Source: Nemophila menziesii
Lineage: Eukaryota > Streptophyta > Magnoliopsida > Boraginales > Hydrophyllaceae
Length of the DNA stretch: 64,000 nucleotides
NCBI GenBank assembly: GCA_029959085.1
Contig: JARWIR010000050.1
Span: 2,542,001 to 2,606,000 of the forward strand
Reading direction: 5' to 3'
Below the pieces are notes generated by a model, which saw only the letters and a list, made by a program, of their open reading frames with translations, made no database searches and was not told the DNA's origin. Positions within the stretch are counted from its first letter, which is position 1, and each line of letters begins with the position of its first letter. The position numbers and the translations under genes were made by a program. Shown piece by piece: positions 22,587-31,985 of this stretch.

Positions 22587-24006
22587 ATTCGTTGTCCCTC
22601 ATCTCCATTTTTATGTGATTTACTGTTTTTTTTAGAGAAATTTGAAAAAATTTGAAATTTTTAAGAGATGTATTAGATGTAGAATGTGTTTAATAGCTTG
22701 AAAGCATAAGCTTAGTAAGTTGATGATAGAAAGTAGTATGTTTATGAGCTACTTTATTTTGTATGCTTTGAGTATTTGCAGGAAAACACATTGATAGTAA
22801 AGAAAAGATTAGTTAGCAATGCGATAGAAAGTATGTTCAATCTCAGGGAGCCATGAGTGGTGTGTAGGCCGTGAGATCCAAGCTAGTTGATAAACCCATT
22901 TAATGAACGTGCTAAAGGTAAGAGAATGACGAAATTACATAGTTTAGAAAGTGATTAAGGCGGTTCTTTCATAAGCCCCTTGTTGCCTTTTAGCTTGCTG
23001 TCCATTTTATTATTATATATCCTTCTCAGCCCCTTCTAGCCTTTGTAAAGCCTTTTTATTAGCCACATTATAAGCCATATCCCTTTAGATTATAGGACTT
23101 TTCCATATGACCCGCACTAGAATCGCGATGCATAGACAATTCTTTTAGAGCTTGAGTTTGGGGTGGTGGGTCCACCATTATGGGAAATATTATTGGGTTG
23201 GGATTTTTGAGCTTATTAAGTGTGCTTTGTTCTATATATTGATGATGATTCACAGGTTTATTATATTGTAACCCTTTGTCGGGGTAATAGTAAATGAAAA
23301 AGAAGCTAAAAAGCTAAAGTTATGAAAAGGCATAATTTATGAAAAATAGCGTGATATGTCAACATAAAAAAGAGAATCATAGCTATAGAAAAGAAAAAGA
23401 AAATTGATATGAAAAGAATATATATTTGGACCGGCAAAGAGGAATTTTTATGTGAACATCTTAATGCTTTAATTGGGTTATTGGGGATGCTAATTTGTGC
23501 ATCAAGGAATTCAATTGGGTTGAGTGAGAACGTTTTACGAGAGTAACTCAAGCTCTAGGGCGATTCATTGATGGCTAGTGAGGAGAGAGCCAAAAGCTCA
23601 CTCTAAATTATCCAAATATACTTATCATACCGTCCCTAAGCCAACATTACAACCCTAAAGACCTTTTGATTCTTTGCTATGTAATCTAGAAGTGATTGAG
23701 CCGTTAGAGATTAGTTAAGTGGATCTTTGGGTACTAGTGAAGTTCGATGAACAATCTATAGCCTCCATGGTGAACTGAGTAAAGATCCTCTCCTTCTTAC
23801 ATTACGAAACTAATCCAATCTTGAAATTCAAGCCGTGTTGATTGTAGATATGACAAGTATGCAGGTATGTAGTTCGTAAATATTATTGCATGAAATTTTC
23901 TAAGTAGTTGCTTTGATTTTATTTTATATATTATGCTATCTTCTTCTCCCCTGTGCTTCATTGATGTAGCTGATATTTTAGAGACTTCCCTATGTTTTTG
24001 TTTTTA
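22587..24006 (+). other. AthB 3' untranslated tail, no gene seen
   Basis: Non-coding tail conserved with AthC (32544-33877) and AthE (35713-36883). It holds a third purine tract, GAGTTTGGGGTGGTGGG, with TGGTGG/CCACCA inverted symmetry at about 23153-23177. Confidence 0.6.
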
Positions 24007-24042
24007 TTGTATCGGGACGATACAAGTTTGAGTTGGGGGTCT
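24007..24042 (+). other. AthB pre-PPT hairpin and polypurine tract
   Basis: Perfect stem TTGTATCG/CGATACAA with loop GGA (24007-24025), then GTTTGAGTTGGGGGTCT (24026-24042) directly before the 3' LTR. The purine tract is where plus-strand DNA synthesis would be primed. Confidence 0.75.
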
Positions 24043-25803
24043 TGATGTCTCCCTTTTTGGTCTAAATATAAGCCCTTAGGAGACATCATTTTAGGATGAA
24101 ATTGGTCTTTTTATATTGACTTTCGTGCTTAAATTTCAATATTGCACTTTCTCCCCTTGGAATGAGACTATTTGCATTTATAGAGCTTTTGTGCGTTAAT
24201 TTGATTATTTTTAGTGCAAAGTTAGTAGGTTTATAAATTTCATGAGAAACCAATCCAAGGAGGAGAAGTGAGAATTAAAGTCTTAGAATATTTCTAGTGT
24301 GCTTAGTCGAGTTTCCTGAATTTAGAGTTCACTTTCCTATTTCTATTTCTTGAATTATTGATTTATTATTTTTAAAGCATATGCGGTTTAATTATTTATT
24401 TAATGTGAAGCTTTAGAGATAATATGGAAATAAATTAGATGCTAAATCAATGCTAAAGAGATAAGGAAAGAAGATCTTGAAGAAATCTGGAGATAGGAGG
24501 AAGTAGAGTTCAATTAGGAAAAGGAAAAGCTGTCTTATGAATCTGAAATTCCAGCCACGTTTCAAAGATTAATTCATAACTAAATATTGGCTAGGAATTT
24601 GGGCGAGTGGTCTGCACCAATAGAAAGCTATTTCCGAGACAAGCAGTTTCATATATTGGAACTCCTCAAACGGATAAGTATTGAATGAGATATGACCAAA
24701 TCAAATCAGCAGCAGAATCTTACCTTTCCTAGATTTTAGGGCTACGAATTAAAGAGTCCTTGACTTGTCTTCCACTCCAAGTAATTCGACCTAGGGCTTG
24801 CTAGCACCTATAAATAACAGCTCTAAACCTTAGAAAATCATCCCTTGGCTGCATAAGCTTAATATACACAAATAATTCATCATAGAAGCAATCAAGAGGA
24901 TCTAGAGGAGGAAGAAGCAAGAGCTAGAGCTTAACTACATCAATTCATCACTTCTCCATCTCTATTCTTTGGGTAATTTAGTATTAGATCTATTTTGTCT
25001 ATGAGGTATTTCTAAGCTATTTATTCAAGAAGATTTATTATGCATAATTTCTCTTTAGGATTGTAATTTTATGAACCTTTGAATATTGTTTTTCTGTTTT
25101 AATTTGAATCTGGGATTTTAGTATTTAATTGAATTGGTTCTTAATTTCCATTGACTATATTCTTGTGCTTGTTCACTATCATTGACATCGCGAATCAAGG
25201 GTAGGTTTTAGTAATTAGGCTATTCCATATAGTGGCGTATGGATCACCTTGACGGAGGGTTTAATTACAGACTTAGATAATAGACGTGTGGTATACGTTA
25301 TTTGACCCTGACGGGCTTGACTAACCACGTAGCCAATTGGCTAAAATAGTATTCATCTGAAAGTAGCTTATAATCGCCCTGACGGGGTTTGTAATACCGT
25401 AGGATAGCTCTTAGGTCCACCCTGACGGGGGCTAGGAGATTATAGATTCCCGACTATTGTGAGATTTCCCATTCACCCTAATTCTTAGAAATCATAGATT
25501 CAATAGGATAGATTCATACTTGCATATCCTTATCGTTCTTGCATAATTATTAATTGTTTATTTTATTGTCTATTTTATTATTTAGTTATTAGAAAACAAA
25601 CTGCTTTATTATTTATCTTTAGCAATTAAAACTATCTATTCTAATATTGAACATGAATTTAGAATAACTTCTTAAATCCCTGTGGAGACGATAATCCCGA
25701 TTTTACTTATCTATTACTTGGTACGACCCGTACACTTGCGGTCTGTGGATCCTTTATTCCTTTGATTTTATTTCATTATTTTATAACACACAAGGACCCA
25801 CCA
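24043..25803 (+). repeat. AthB 3' LTR
   Basis: 1761 bp, TGATGTCTCC...GGACCCACCA, followed by AAGGT. It carries the terminal inverted repeat TGATGTCTCC (24043) and GGAGACATCA (24079), a TATA box near 24808, and four TGACGG motifs between about 25249 and 25431. Confidence 0.92.
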
Positions 25804-26019
25804 AAGGTAGTTAATGGAAATGAGTTAAAAGATCGAAGAATACTTTTAGAGGAGAAACAAGATGCGATGATTGCATCTTTAGGAATGGTCACAAAAGAGT
25901 TGGAGCTTATGCAAAACATGGTACTTGGGGTAAGCTACATACAACACGCTACCTACACATTACTTACGAAAGGAGCCCAACCTGATCGCAACAATGGATA
26001 CCAGCCTCGTGCTGGTTAA

Positions 26020-26239
26020 GATACGTTTTCCTATCCTTTTCTAATTTAGTAGTGTATATTTGTTTATTTGCTTTATTGAGTCTTTTCGAGTCGTGGGGAC
26101 ACGACTCATTTTTTAGTTTGGGGTGGGTTTCGTTGCCTCATCCCAATTTTATGTGTTATTTGTTTCATTTTCTTTCAATAAAATTAATTGAGGGTTGCGT
26201 TTGACTGGAGAAGATTTTAAATGTCCCCATTAAGCATAC
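26020..26239 (+). other. AthE tail with internal hairpin and purine tract
   Basis: After the downstream ORF stop, GAGTCGTG/CACGACTC forms a perfect 8-bp stem with loop GGGA (26088-26107), followed by TTAGTTTGGGGTGGG (26113-26127). CATAC (26235-26239) is the AthC target duplication. Confidence 0.7.
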
Positions 26240-28033
26240 TGATGTCTCCCTATTTGTTCTAATTATTAGCCCTCTGGAGACATCATTTTAGGTAAATTAT
26301 TGACTTATTAGCTAGACTTTCATGCATAAATTACCATATTACACTTTTTGCCCTTGGAATTTAACTATTTGCATTTTCTGAGCTTTTATGCGTAAATGTG
26401 GCTATTTTTTATGCAAAGTTAAATAGGTTCTTGAATTTCATGAAAGACCAATCCAAGGAGGAGAAGTGAGAATAAAGTCTTAGTGTATTTTAGAGTGTTA
26501 GGAATGATTTTTACTCGAGTTTCTATTTTTAGAGTACACTTTCCTATTTCGTTTTCTTGATTTATTGATTTATTCTTTTTAAGCATATGCGGTTTAATTA
26601 TTTATTTATTGTGAAGCTTTAAAAGATAAATGGTAATTACTTAGAGACCAAGTCAAGATAAAGATTAAAGGAAAGAAGATTTACATGGAAATAAGAAGAT
26701 TTAGGAAAGATTTATTCAAAGAAGGAAAAGATAAAGCTGCCTTGTGAATCTGAAATTCCAGCCACGTTTTAGAGATTAATTCATAATTAAAGACTGGCAA
26801 AGATTCTGGACGAATGGTCTGCACCAATAGAAAGATCTTTCCAAGACAAGTGGTTTCATATATTGGAACTTCTCAAACGGATAAGTATTGAAAAAGATAT
26901 GACCAAATCAAATCAGCTTATCTTTTCTAGAATTTAGGGGTACGAATTTAAGAGTCCTTGACTTGTCTTCCACTCCAAGTAAATTCGACCTAGAGGCTCC
27001 TAACACCTATAAATACACCCCTTAGCCTCCTCTTTTACACACACTTCATATCATTATCAAAGAGGCTTAAGGATTCAAGTCAGAGCAAGCAGGAAGGAAG
27101 AAAACTGAGAGCTGGAGACTGTCTATATCTCCGATTCAAAGCCAAACCCAACCTCTTGATTAGGTTTTATTATTTTCTTTCTGCAAAACATTATGTCTTT
27201 TAATTTCATAGTTTTAGTTTTATTTTCCGTTATGAGCTAAACTTCTTAAGTGCTTGAGAATCGCTATAAGGGTTGAACCTTAATTTATTTAAGTAATGCT
27301 TTCTGATTTGGGATTTTTATAATTTAATTCAAATTGAGTAATTTAGTATTGTTTGTTATCGTAAGTTAATTTCACTATATTTAATCTGATCAATTAGACA
27401 TAGGTTTGAGTAATTAGGCTATTCACTTTGGTGGGGAAGTGATCATCTTGACGGGGGGTTTAATTACCGACATAGATAATAAACGTAAGATAGAAATTAT
27501 TGATCCTGACGGACTTAGTTAATCTTATAGCCAATTGGGTAGAGAACCTGACATTCGAAGGTGGATTATGATCGCCCTGACGGGGTTTGTAACACCTGAG
27601 AATAGCTCCTAAGTCCACCCTGACGGGGGTTAGGGGAATCTAGAATCCCGACTATTACTAGTTACTAATTTGTCCCTTTGAAGAAGCATCAATTAAGTTT
27701 ATTTTGGTGAAACCTAGCGTGACTCAAGTACTATTCTCTCATCCTTTTAGTCTCTTCATATTTACTTTCTTGCATTAGTTTTAATTTTAGTTTAATATTT
27801 ACTTTAATTGCACTTTAGTCCTTTAATCAAAAACAAAATAAAAATCTTTTTCTTTACTTTTAATTTTCATTCAAGCAACTAGTTCCATTTATTGCATAAC
27901 ACTTTTAATCATACCTAATCCGTCCCTGAGATCGAAATCCCGTTTACCGGATATTACTTGGACGACCCGTACACTTGCGGTACGTGTCTTGCCTTTTTAG
28001 GTGTGTTTATTTAGAACACACTAGGAGACACCA
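26240..28033 (+). repeat. AthC 5' LTR
   Basis: TGATGTCTCC...GGAGACACCA. The inverted repeat TGATGTCTCC (26240-26249) and GGAGACATCA (26276-26285) marks its start. A TATA box, TATAAATA, lies at 27008-27015. TGACGG motifs start near 27447, 27505, 27576 and 27619. Confidence 0.93.
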
Positions 28034-28039
28034 AGTTTT

Positions 28040-28047
28040 TGGCGCCG
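28040..28047 (+). other. AthC shortened primer binding site
   Basis: Only TGGCGCCG matches the tRNA-Asp complement; the next bases, ATGCGTGTGACC, diverge. Compared with AthA and AthF, about 15 bp that should complete the site are missing. Confidence 0.65.
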
Positions 28048-28173
28048 ATGCGTGTGACCACGGTGTTAGCCGTAAGTGTTTTAGTTGCTAGTTTTTAGTT
28101 TAGTTTTCATTTTTATTTTTCAGTTTTACGCTTTGGTTTTGTTCTTGCTTTCTCAGATTTACAGGTTTGGTGC

Positions 28174-29505
28174 ATGTACTCAAACCCCGAGAGGTTAATT
28201 CGAGAGAAAAACAAAAGAGATAAAGAAGCAAGAAAACAAGCAAGGTTAGAAAAAGCAATGGCAGAAGATAATGTTCAAGATCCCGTCCTTCAGGATCCCG
28301 TGATTCAGTTGGATGAAAACGGTCTCCCAATAGCTCCACCGGTAGGAGTTCAATTACCAATTCCACCGGTAGGAGTCCAATTACCAGCTCCTCCCGGAAT
28401 TCAACAACAAGTCAATAATAATGGTGGAGTACTTCACGATCATGGACCGCATATCTTCCAACCGAACAACCATGGACCTTTTCGTATACCACCACTAGAA
28501 CTCCGTCCTCCCGCAATTCAAGGAGTTCGACTCAGACCAGACGCAGGGATGATTAATCAGTTTACAACCGTTGGACAGTATAGTGGTGCGGCTCGCGAAG
28601 ATCCTATTCGTGCTATGTACAAGTTTATGCAAATATGTGATGCATATGTCACCCCTGGAGTAAACCAAGAACAAATGTACTTTCATATGTTTCCATTTTT
28701 CCTCACCGGAGGAGCTAGTGAGTGGTATGATCAACAACCACACAACGCAATTGTAACTTGGTATCAACTTCAGACAGCCTTTTTCGATAGGTACTACCCT
28801 CAAAGTGTTCGACTTAGTGGGCAGTTAGATATTGTTTATTTTCGCCAAGAGCCAGGAGAAACTGTAGGTGCTGCATGGACTCGTTTCCAAACATTATTAC
28901 GCAAGTGCCCATTACATGGGTACTCTCTTGAATTACAGCTTGGGATATTTTATCGAAGTTTAGGTGAAGCTACGAAAGACAAAATAGACACTATGTGCCA
29001 AGGTGGTCTCATGATGGTCACAACTGATCAAGCTCTGGTTATCATGGATAGAATTGTGAAGAACGAGATGAGTTGGAAACCATCAAGATCACCAGTTCAA
29101 GTTTCCGAAAGAGGTACTTTGAGTGTAGACACAGAAACCGCGTTGAATGCAAAACTTGCCGCTCTAGAGAACAAGATTAAACAACTATCTGTTTCTGAAA
29201 CAAGAGCTAATATTCAAGTGGTACAAGAACCTGAATTATGTCCTAAGTGTAACGCAATTGATCATACGTGGGAAGATTGTCCTCATAATCCAAGATCGGT
29301 ATGCTTCATCAATAATCGAGGTAACAATTATTCAACTGGTCAAGGATATGGTAATCAGTACAAGAATAATCGAGGCCCCAAGGAAACTATTATCAGAATC
29401 AATATCAGGGAGGTCAAGTTCAACATGATGCTTATACAGAGACTCTCGCTCAGAAAGCACTCCCTGCTCATCCTCAAGAAGGTGCAGTTGCTGGAAATGA
29501 ATTAG
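28174..29505 (+). CDS. AthC GAG, frameshifted near its C-terminus
   Basis: It starts at ATG 28174 (MYSNPERLIREKNKRDKE) with a Lys/Arg-rich N-terminus. A Pro-rich stretch with repeated PPVGVQLP units follows (residues ~55-72). The retrotransposon GAG core (residues ~145-280) contains FFLTGGASEWYDQQ and AFFDRYYPQSVRL. A CCHC knuckle, CPKCNAIDHTWEDC, lies at residues ~350-365. GAG packages element RNA into particles. Near 29370-29385 (CGAGGCCCCAAGGAAAC) a 1-bp deletion shifts the frame, so the last ~45 residues are not native. The original frame continues at 29514. Confidence 0.85.
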   Translation: MYSNPERLIREKNKRDKEARKQARLEKAMAEDNVQDPVLQDPVIQLDENGLPIAPPVGVQLPIPPVGVQLPAPPGIQQQVNNNGGVLHDHGPHIFQPNNHGPFRIPPLELRPPAIQGVRLRPDAGMINQFTTVGQYSGAAREDPIRAMYKFMQICDAYVTPGVNQEQMYFHMFPFFLTGGASEWYDQQPHNAIVTWYQLQTAFFDRYYPQSVRLSGQLDIVYFRQEPGETVGAAWTRFQTLLRKCPLHGYSLELQLGIFYRSLGEATKDKIDTMCQGGLMMVTTDQALVIMDRIVKNEMSWKPSRSPVQVSERGTLSVDTETALNAKLAALENKIKQLSVSETRANIQVVQEPELCPKCNAIDHTWEDCPHNPRSVCFINNRGNNYSTGQGYGNQYKNNRGPKETIIRINIREVKFNMMLIQRLSLRKHSLLILKKVQLLEMN

Positions 29506-29513
29506 CTCTCCAA

Positions 29514-30362
29514 ATGAACCAACTGTCATCTAGGATAGCAGAACAATCATCGAGGATAGAGGAACAATGGAACCAATTCATGCGGAAGTCTGATCAAAAG
29601 GCAATACACCTAGAAGAACATTTGCACGCAATAGTAAACATAACAAAGATTAGTAACAAAGCGCTACAAGAGACCAATAATAAGGTAAATGAACAAGCAG
29701 CTGCGTTTCAAATTCTTCAACAACAAGTGTCTCAGTTGGAAAAACAAATAAATCAGCGTCCCCAAGGACAAACCCCAAGTAACACGGAGGAACCAAAACA
29801 ATATGAAGCTTGTAACGCTATCTCACTCAGAAGTGGGAAGAAGCTTCCACCACCACCTTTCCCGGTTATGAAAGAAAAGGAAGTAACTAGAAAAGAAAAA
29901 CCATTAGAGGAGGTGGAAGAAAAAGATAAAGAACCTGACGTGGTAGATGTGGAGAAGATTCCAGAAAAGCCAAAGAAGAAAGATGTTGTAGAAACTCGTC
30001 CTCCTCCACCATTCCCTTCCAGAGTTCAGAAGAAAGGGGATACGGCTGAATATGAAAGATTCATGAACATGGTGAGTAAGCTCAATATTAATATACCTTT
30101 CTTAGAGGCTATCAAGGGGGTACCAAAGTATTTGAAATTCCTGAAAAGAGCTCTCACAAACAAACGCCGATATCTTGAGAATGAAATGGTAGGCTTGCCA
30201 GAAGAATGCAGTGCGATATGTCAGAGTAAGTTACCACCGAAGTTACTTGATCCTGGGAGTTTTACTATTCCCATATCTATTGGTAATGAGTGGCAAGCGA
30301 AAGCTTTATGCGATTCGGGAGCGAGTATTAATCTTATGCCCAAATCAATTTTGAAAAGTTGA
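29514..30362 (+). pseudogene. AthC GAG C-terminus and protease N-terminus (frame-shifted continuation)
   Basis: It continues GAG in the +2 frame relative to the upstream ORF. A coiled-coil/Gln-rich stretch (QLSSRIAEQSSRIEEQ, then ILQQQVSQLEKQINQ) leads to the Athila signature NAISLRSGKKLPPPPFP. A PPPPFPSRVQKKGD repeat follows, and then the protease with intact catalytic CDSGASINLMPKS. It ends after PKSILKS because another 1-bp deletion near 30350 shifts the frame into the next ORF. The aspartic protease would mature the polyprotein. Confidence 0.8.
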
Positions 30363-31075
30363 AGATAGGAGACGCAAGACCAACCTCTATGGTCTTGCAA
30401 ATGGCTGACAGATCCCTCGTGCATCCAGAGGGAAGAGTAGAAAATGTCCTCGTCAAGGCAGGTACGTTAATTTTTCCAGTTGATTTTGTTATACTTGACT
30501 ATGACGCGGATAGGAATGTCCCCATTATTTTGGGAAGACCATTCCTAGCCACGGGGCGTACATTGATTGATGTAGAGAATGGAGAATTGACTATGAGAAT
30601 CCAAGACGAGGAAGTGAAGTTCAACGTGTTCAGGCCAATGAAGTTTCCGGAATCCAAGGAGGAGTGCTTCCAAATAGATGTGATTGAACAAGAGCCAACT
30701 AAGGTTGTGGGAACCTTAGGAATGGAGGAAAAAGAGCTCAAAAAGAAACCACCTAACATAAATCCTCCATATCCTAAGAAAAAACCACACCTTGACCATT
30801 CTAAGATGAAAGAAAAGGTGCGTTCTACGAAGGTTCCAAAAGAACCTAAGAAAGAAAGAAAGAAAAGGGCATTCAGTGTAGGCGAAGAAGTCGCAATGAA
30901 GAAGCCTGATCCCCCTCCGAAAGCGCGCAAAGCCAAGAGTTCTTGGCAAGGACCATTCAAGGTCACAAGGGTTATTTCTGATCAATTGGTGGTAATAAAA
31001 GCTAAGGGATGCAAGTTCTGTGTAGCAAATGTTGATAACCTTACTCACTGCTGGGGAGGTTATGTGAAAAAATGA
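30359..31075 (+). CDS. AthC protease C-terminus fused to integrase-tail-like segment
   Basis: The protease flap and C-terminal half are seen in TSMVLQMADRSLVHPEGR and VPIILGRPFLATGRTLID (residues ~6-80). A Lys/Pro-rich linker (residues ~125-175) follows, and then SSWQGPFKVTRVISDQ and NLTHCWGGYVKK at the end. The end resembles the C-terminal tail of gypsy integrases: AthA has SKWSGPFVVTKVTPHG. The ~2.5 kb of RT, RNase H and integrase core that lie between these two parts in AthA are absent. The fused frame is otherwise clean. The same ending occurs in AthB. The ORF has no ATG at its start because it is the shifted continuation of GAG-protease. Confidence 0.8.
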   Translation: MKIGDARPTSMVLQMADRSLVHPEGRVENVLVKAGTLIFPVDFVILDYDADRNVPIILGRPFLATGRTLIDVENGELTMRIQDEEVKFNVFRPMKFPESKEECFQIDVIEQEPTKVVGTLGMEEKELKKKPPNINPPYPKKKPHLDHSKMKEKVRSTKVPKEPKKERKKRAFSVGEEVAMKKPDPPPKARKAKSSWQGPFKVTRVISDQLVVIKAKGCKFCVANVDNLTHCWGGYVKK

Positions 31076-31097
31076 CGCGAGAGGTAACCCGTCGAGC

Positions 31098-31110
31098 TTA
31101 ACGACGTTAA
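31098..31110 (+). repeat. conserved post-integrase inverted repeat
   Basis: TTAACGACGTTAA (6-bp arms, 1-nt centre) follows AGGTAACCCGTCGAGC right after the stop. A near copy is at 41262 (AthF), and mutated forms are at 46153 (AthA, minus) and about 21528 (AthB). Confidence 0.55.
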
Positions 31111-31304
31111 ACAAAAGCCAGTTCATTGTATATTAGTTTATTGCTTTAAGTTTTTCAATTCCTAGTGTATAATTCTAAGTTAGTGTCGAGTTTTAGTGTC
31201 TACTTTTAAAAGAAATGAGAAGGGTAGTGTGTTAAATGGTGCAGGAATCGAGTTTGGGGTGCTAGGAAACGAAAGAAGAAATTCAAGGGAAAAATTCGGC
31301 GCCA

Positions 31305-31611
31305 GGTCCGGTATACCGCCCCAGAACCCCGGTATGCCGCAGGAAGAAAACCCGTGTCACGTGTTACTCACGCGGGTTTTATACAGAATGGAAAAAAAAA
31401 ATTCGATGCGTGGTCCGGTATACCGCGTGATATGTCCGGTATACCGCAGGAGGAAAAACCCGTACCACGGGTTAGGTACCGCGGGTTTTTGGACGGAGAA
31501 AACAGTAGCAAAAACCCGTGCCACGTGTTATATACCGTGAGGTCTTTACAGAAACGAAAAAATGAAGACCTGCTGGGTCCGGTATACCGCACATTTCCTC
31601 CGGTATACCGC
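31305..31611 (+). repeat. AthC GC-rich paired-palindrome block
   Basis: The perfect palindrome CGGTATACCG occurs at 31309, 31416, 31437, 31580 and 31601, and CGGTATGCCG at 31330. They form three pairs, each exactly 21 bp apart (31309/31330, 31416/31437, 31580/31601). Between the pairs lie CCCGTGTCAC (31351), the inverted repeat AACCCGT-ACC-ACGGGTT (31457-31473) and a third copy at about 31514. ORFs across this block are incidental. Confidence 0.85.
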
Positions 31612-31985
31612 AGCTATGGCGGTTTGGAAGAGTTTGTTACCTTGTACAACTCTTACCTTATCAAGAGCAAACCCTAGCCTTCCCTATACGAATTTTCCAG
31701 CCCCCAACCCTATAAAAACACCTTGAAGCTTGATTAAACCTCTACAACAAACACAATAACATCAACAATTATCTCCTCCATCCTCCACAAACACATCTTC
31801 TTCATCAAATCCATCATAAAACACAATTAAACACCTTCAAGGTCATCAAGCTTCCAAGAATTCTTCCAAGATCCATCAAGAAACCACTTTCCTTCATCTA
31901 ATCCAAGCAATAAACTCAAGCTATACCAAGTTCTCCTAACTTTATTCTATCCTTGGTATAACTTGAGTTTGGGGTCAAATCAACC

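Larger units (their letters stand above)
17833..25803 (+). mobile_element. AthB: non-autonomous Athila derivative
   Basis: The element has LTRs at both ends (17833 and 24043-25803), a near-perfect tRNA-Asp primer site, one broken ORF, a GC-rich palindrome block, hairpins and a polypurine tract. The AAGGT target duplication is perfect (17828-17832 and 25804-25808). It has no GAG, protease, RT or integrase core. The LTRs differ by roughly 1-2% by eye outside the rearranged 5' LTR end, so it inserted recently. Movement would need proteins from another element. Confidence 0.88.
16744..26019 (+). pseudogene. Athila downstream ORF (ATHILA ORF1 / plant transposon protein-like), split by AthB
   Basis: The ORF starts MTNRTDSLSYNRRN at 16744, right after a TTTGGGGT purine tract. 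It continues in frame after a TGA at about codon 42 with MKRKENPSLASC to 17319. A frameshift follows, and the remaining piece (17471-17832) runs into the AthB insertion. Across the 5-bp target duplication AAGGT the frame resumes at 25804 (VVNGNELKDRRILLEEKQ) and ends at 26019. The segment GWKELRKRDLTFIPALVCAF resembles the 'putative plant transposon protein' domain found downstream of pol in Athila elements; its function is unknown. Removing AthB rejoins the frame exactly, but the stop and the shift leave it dead. Confidence 0.65.

Noticed and set aside
28041..28173. intact tRNA-Asp primer site in AthC
   Set aside because: Only the first 8 bases match; it is reported as shortened.
30499..31126. 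two long minus-strand ORFs (155 and 136 codons)
   Set aside because: They are antisense shadows of the AthC protease-tail ORF and its Lys/Pro-rich linker.
31305..31611. CRISPR-like array
   Set aside because: The repeated units are palindromic pairs with irregular period (107 and 164 bp), inside a plant retrotransposon.
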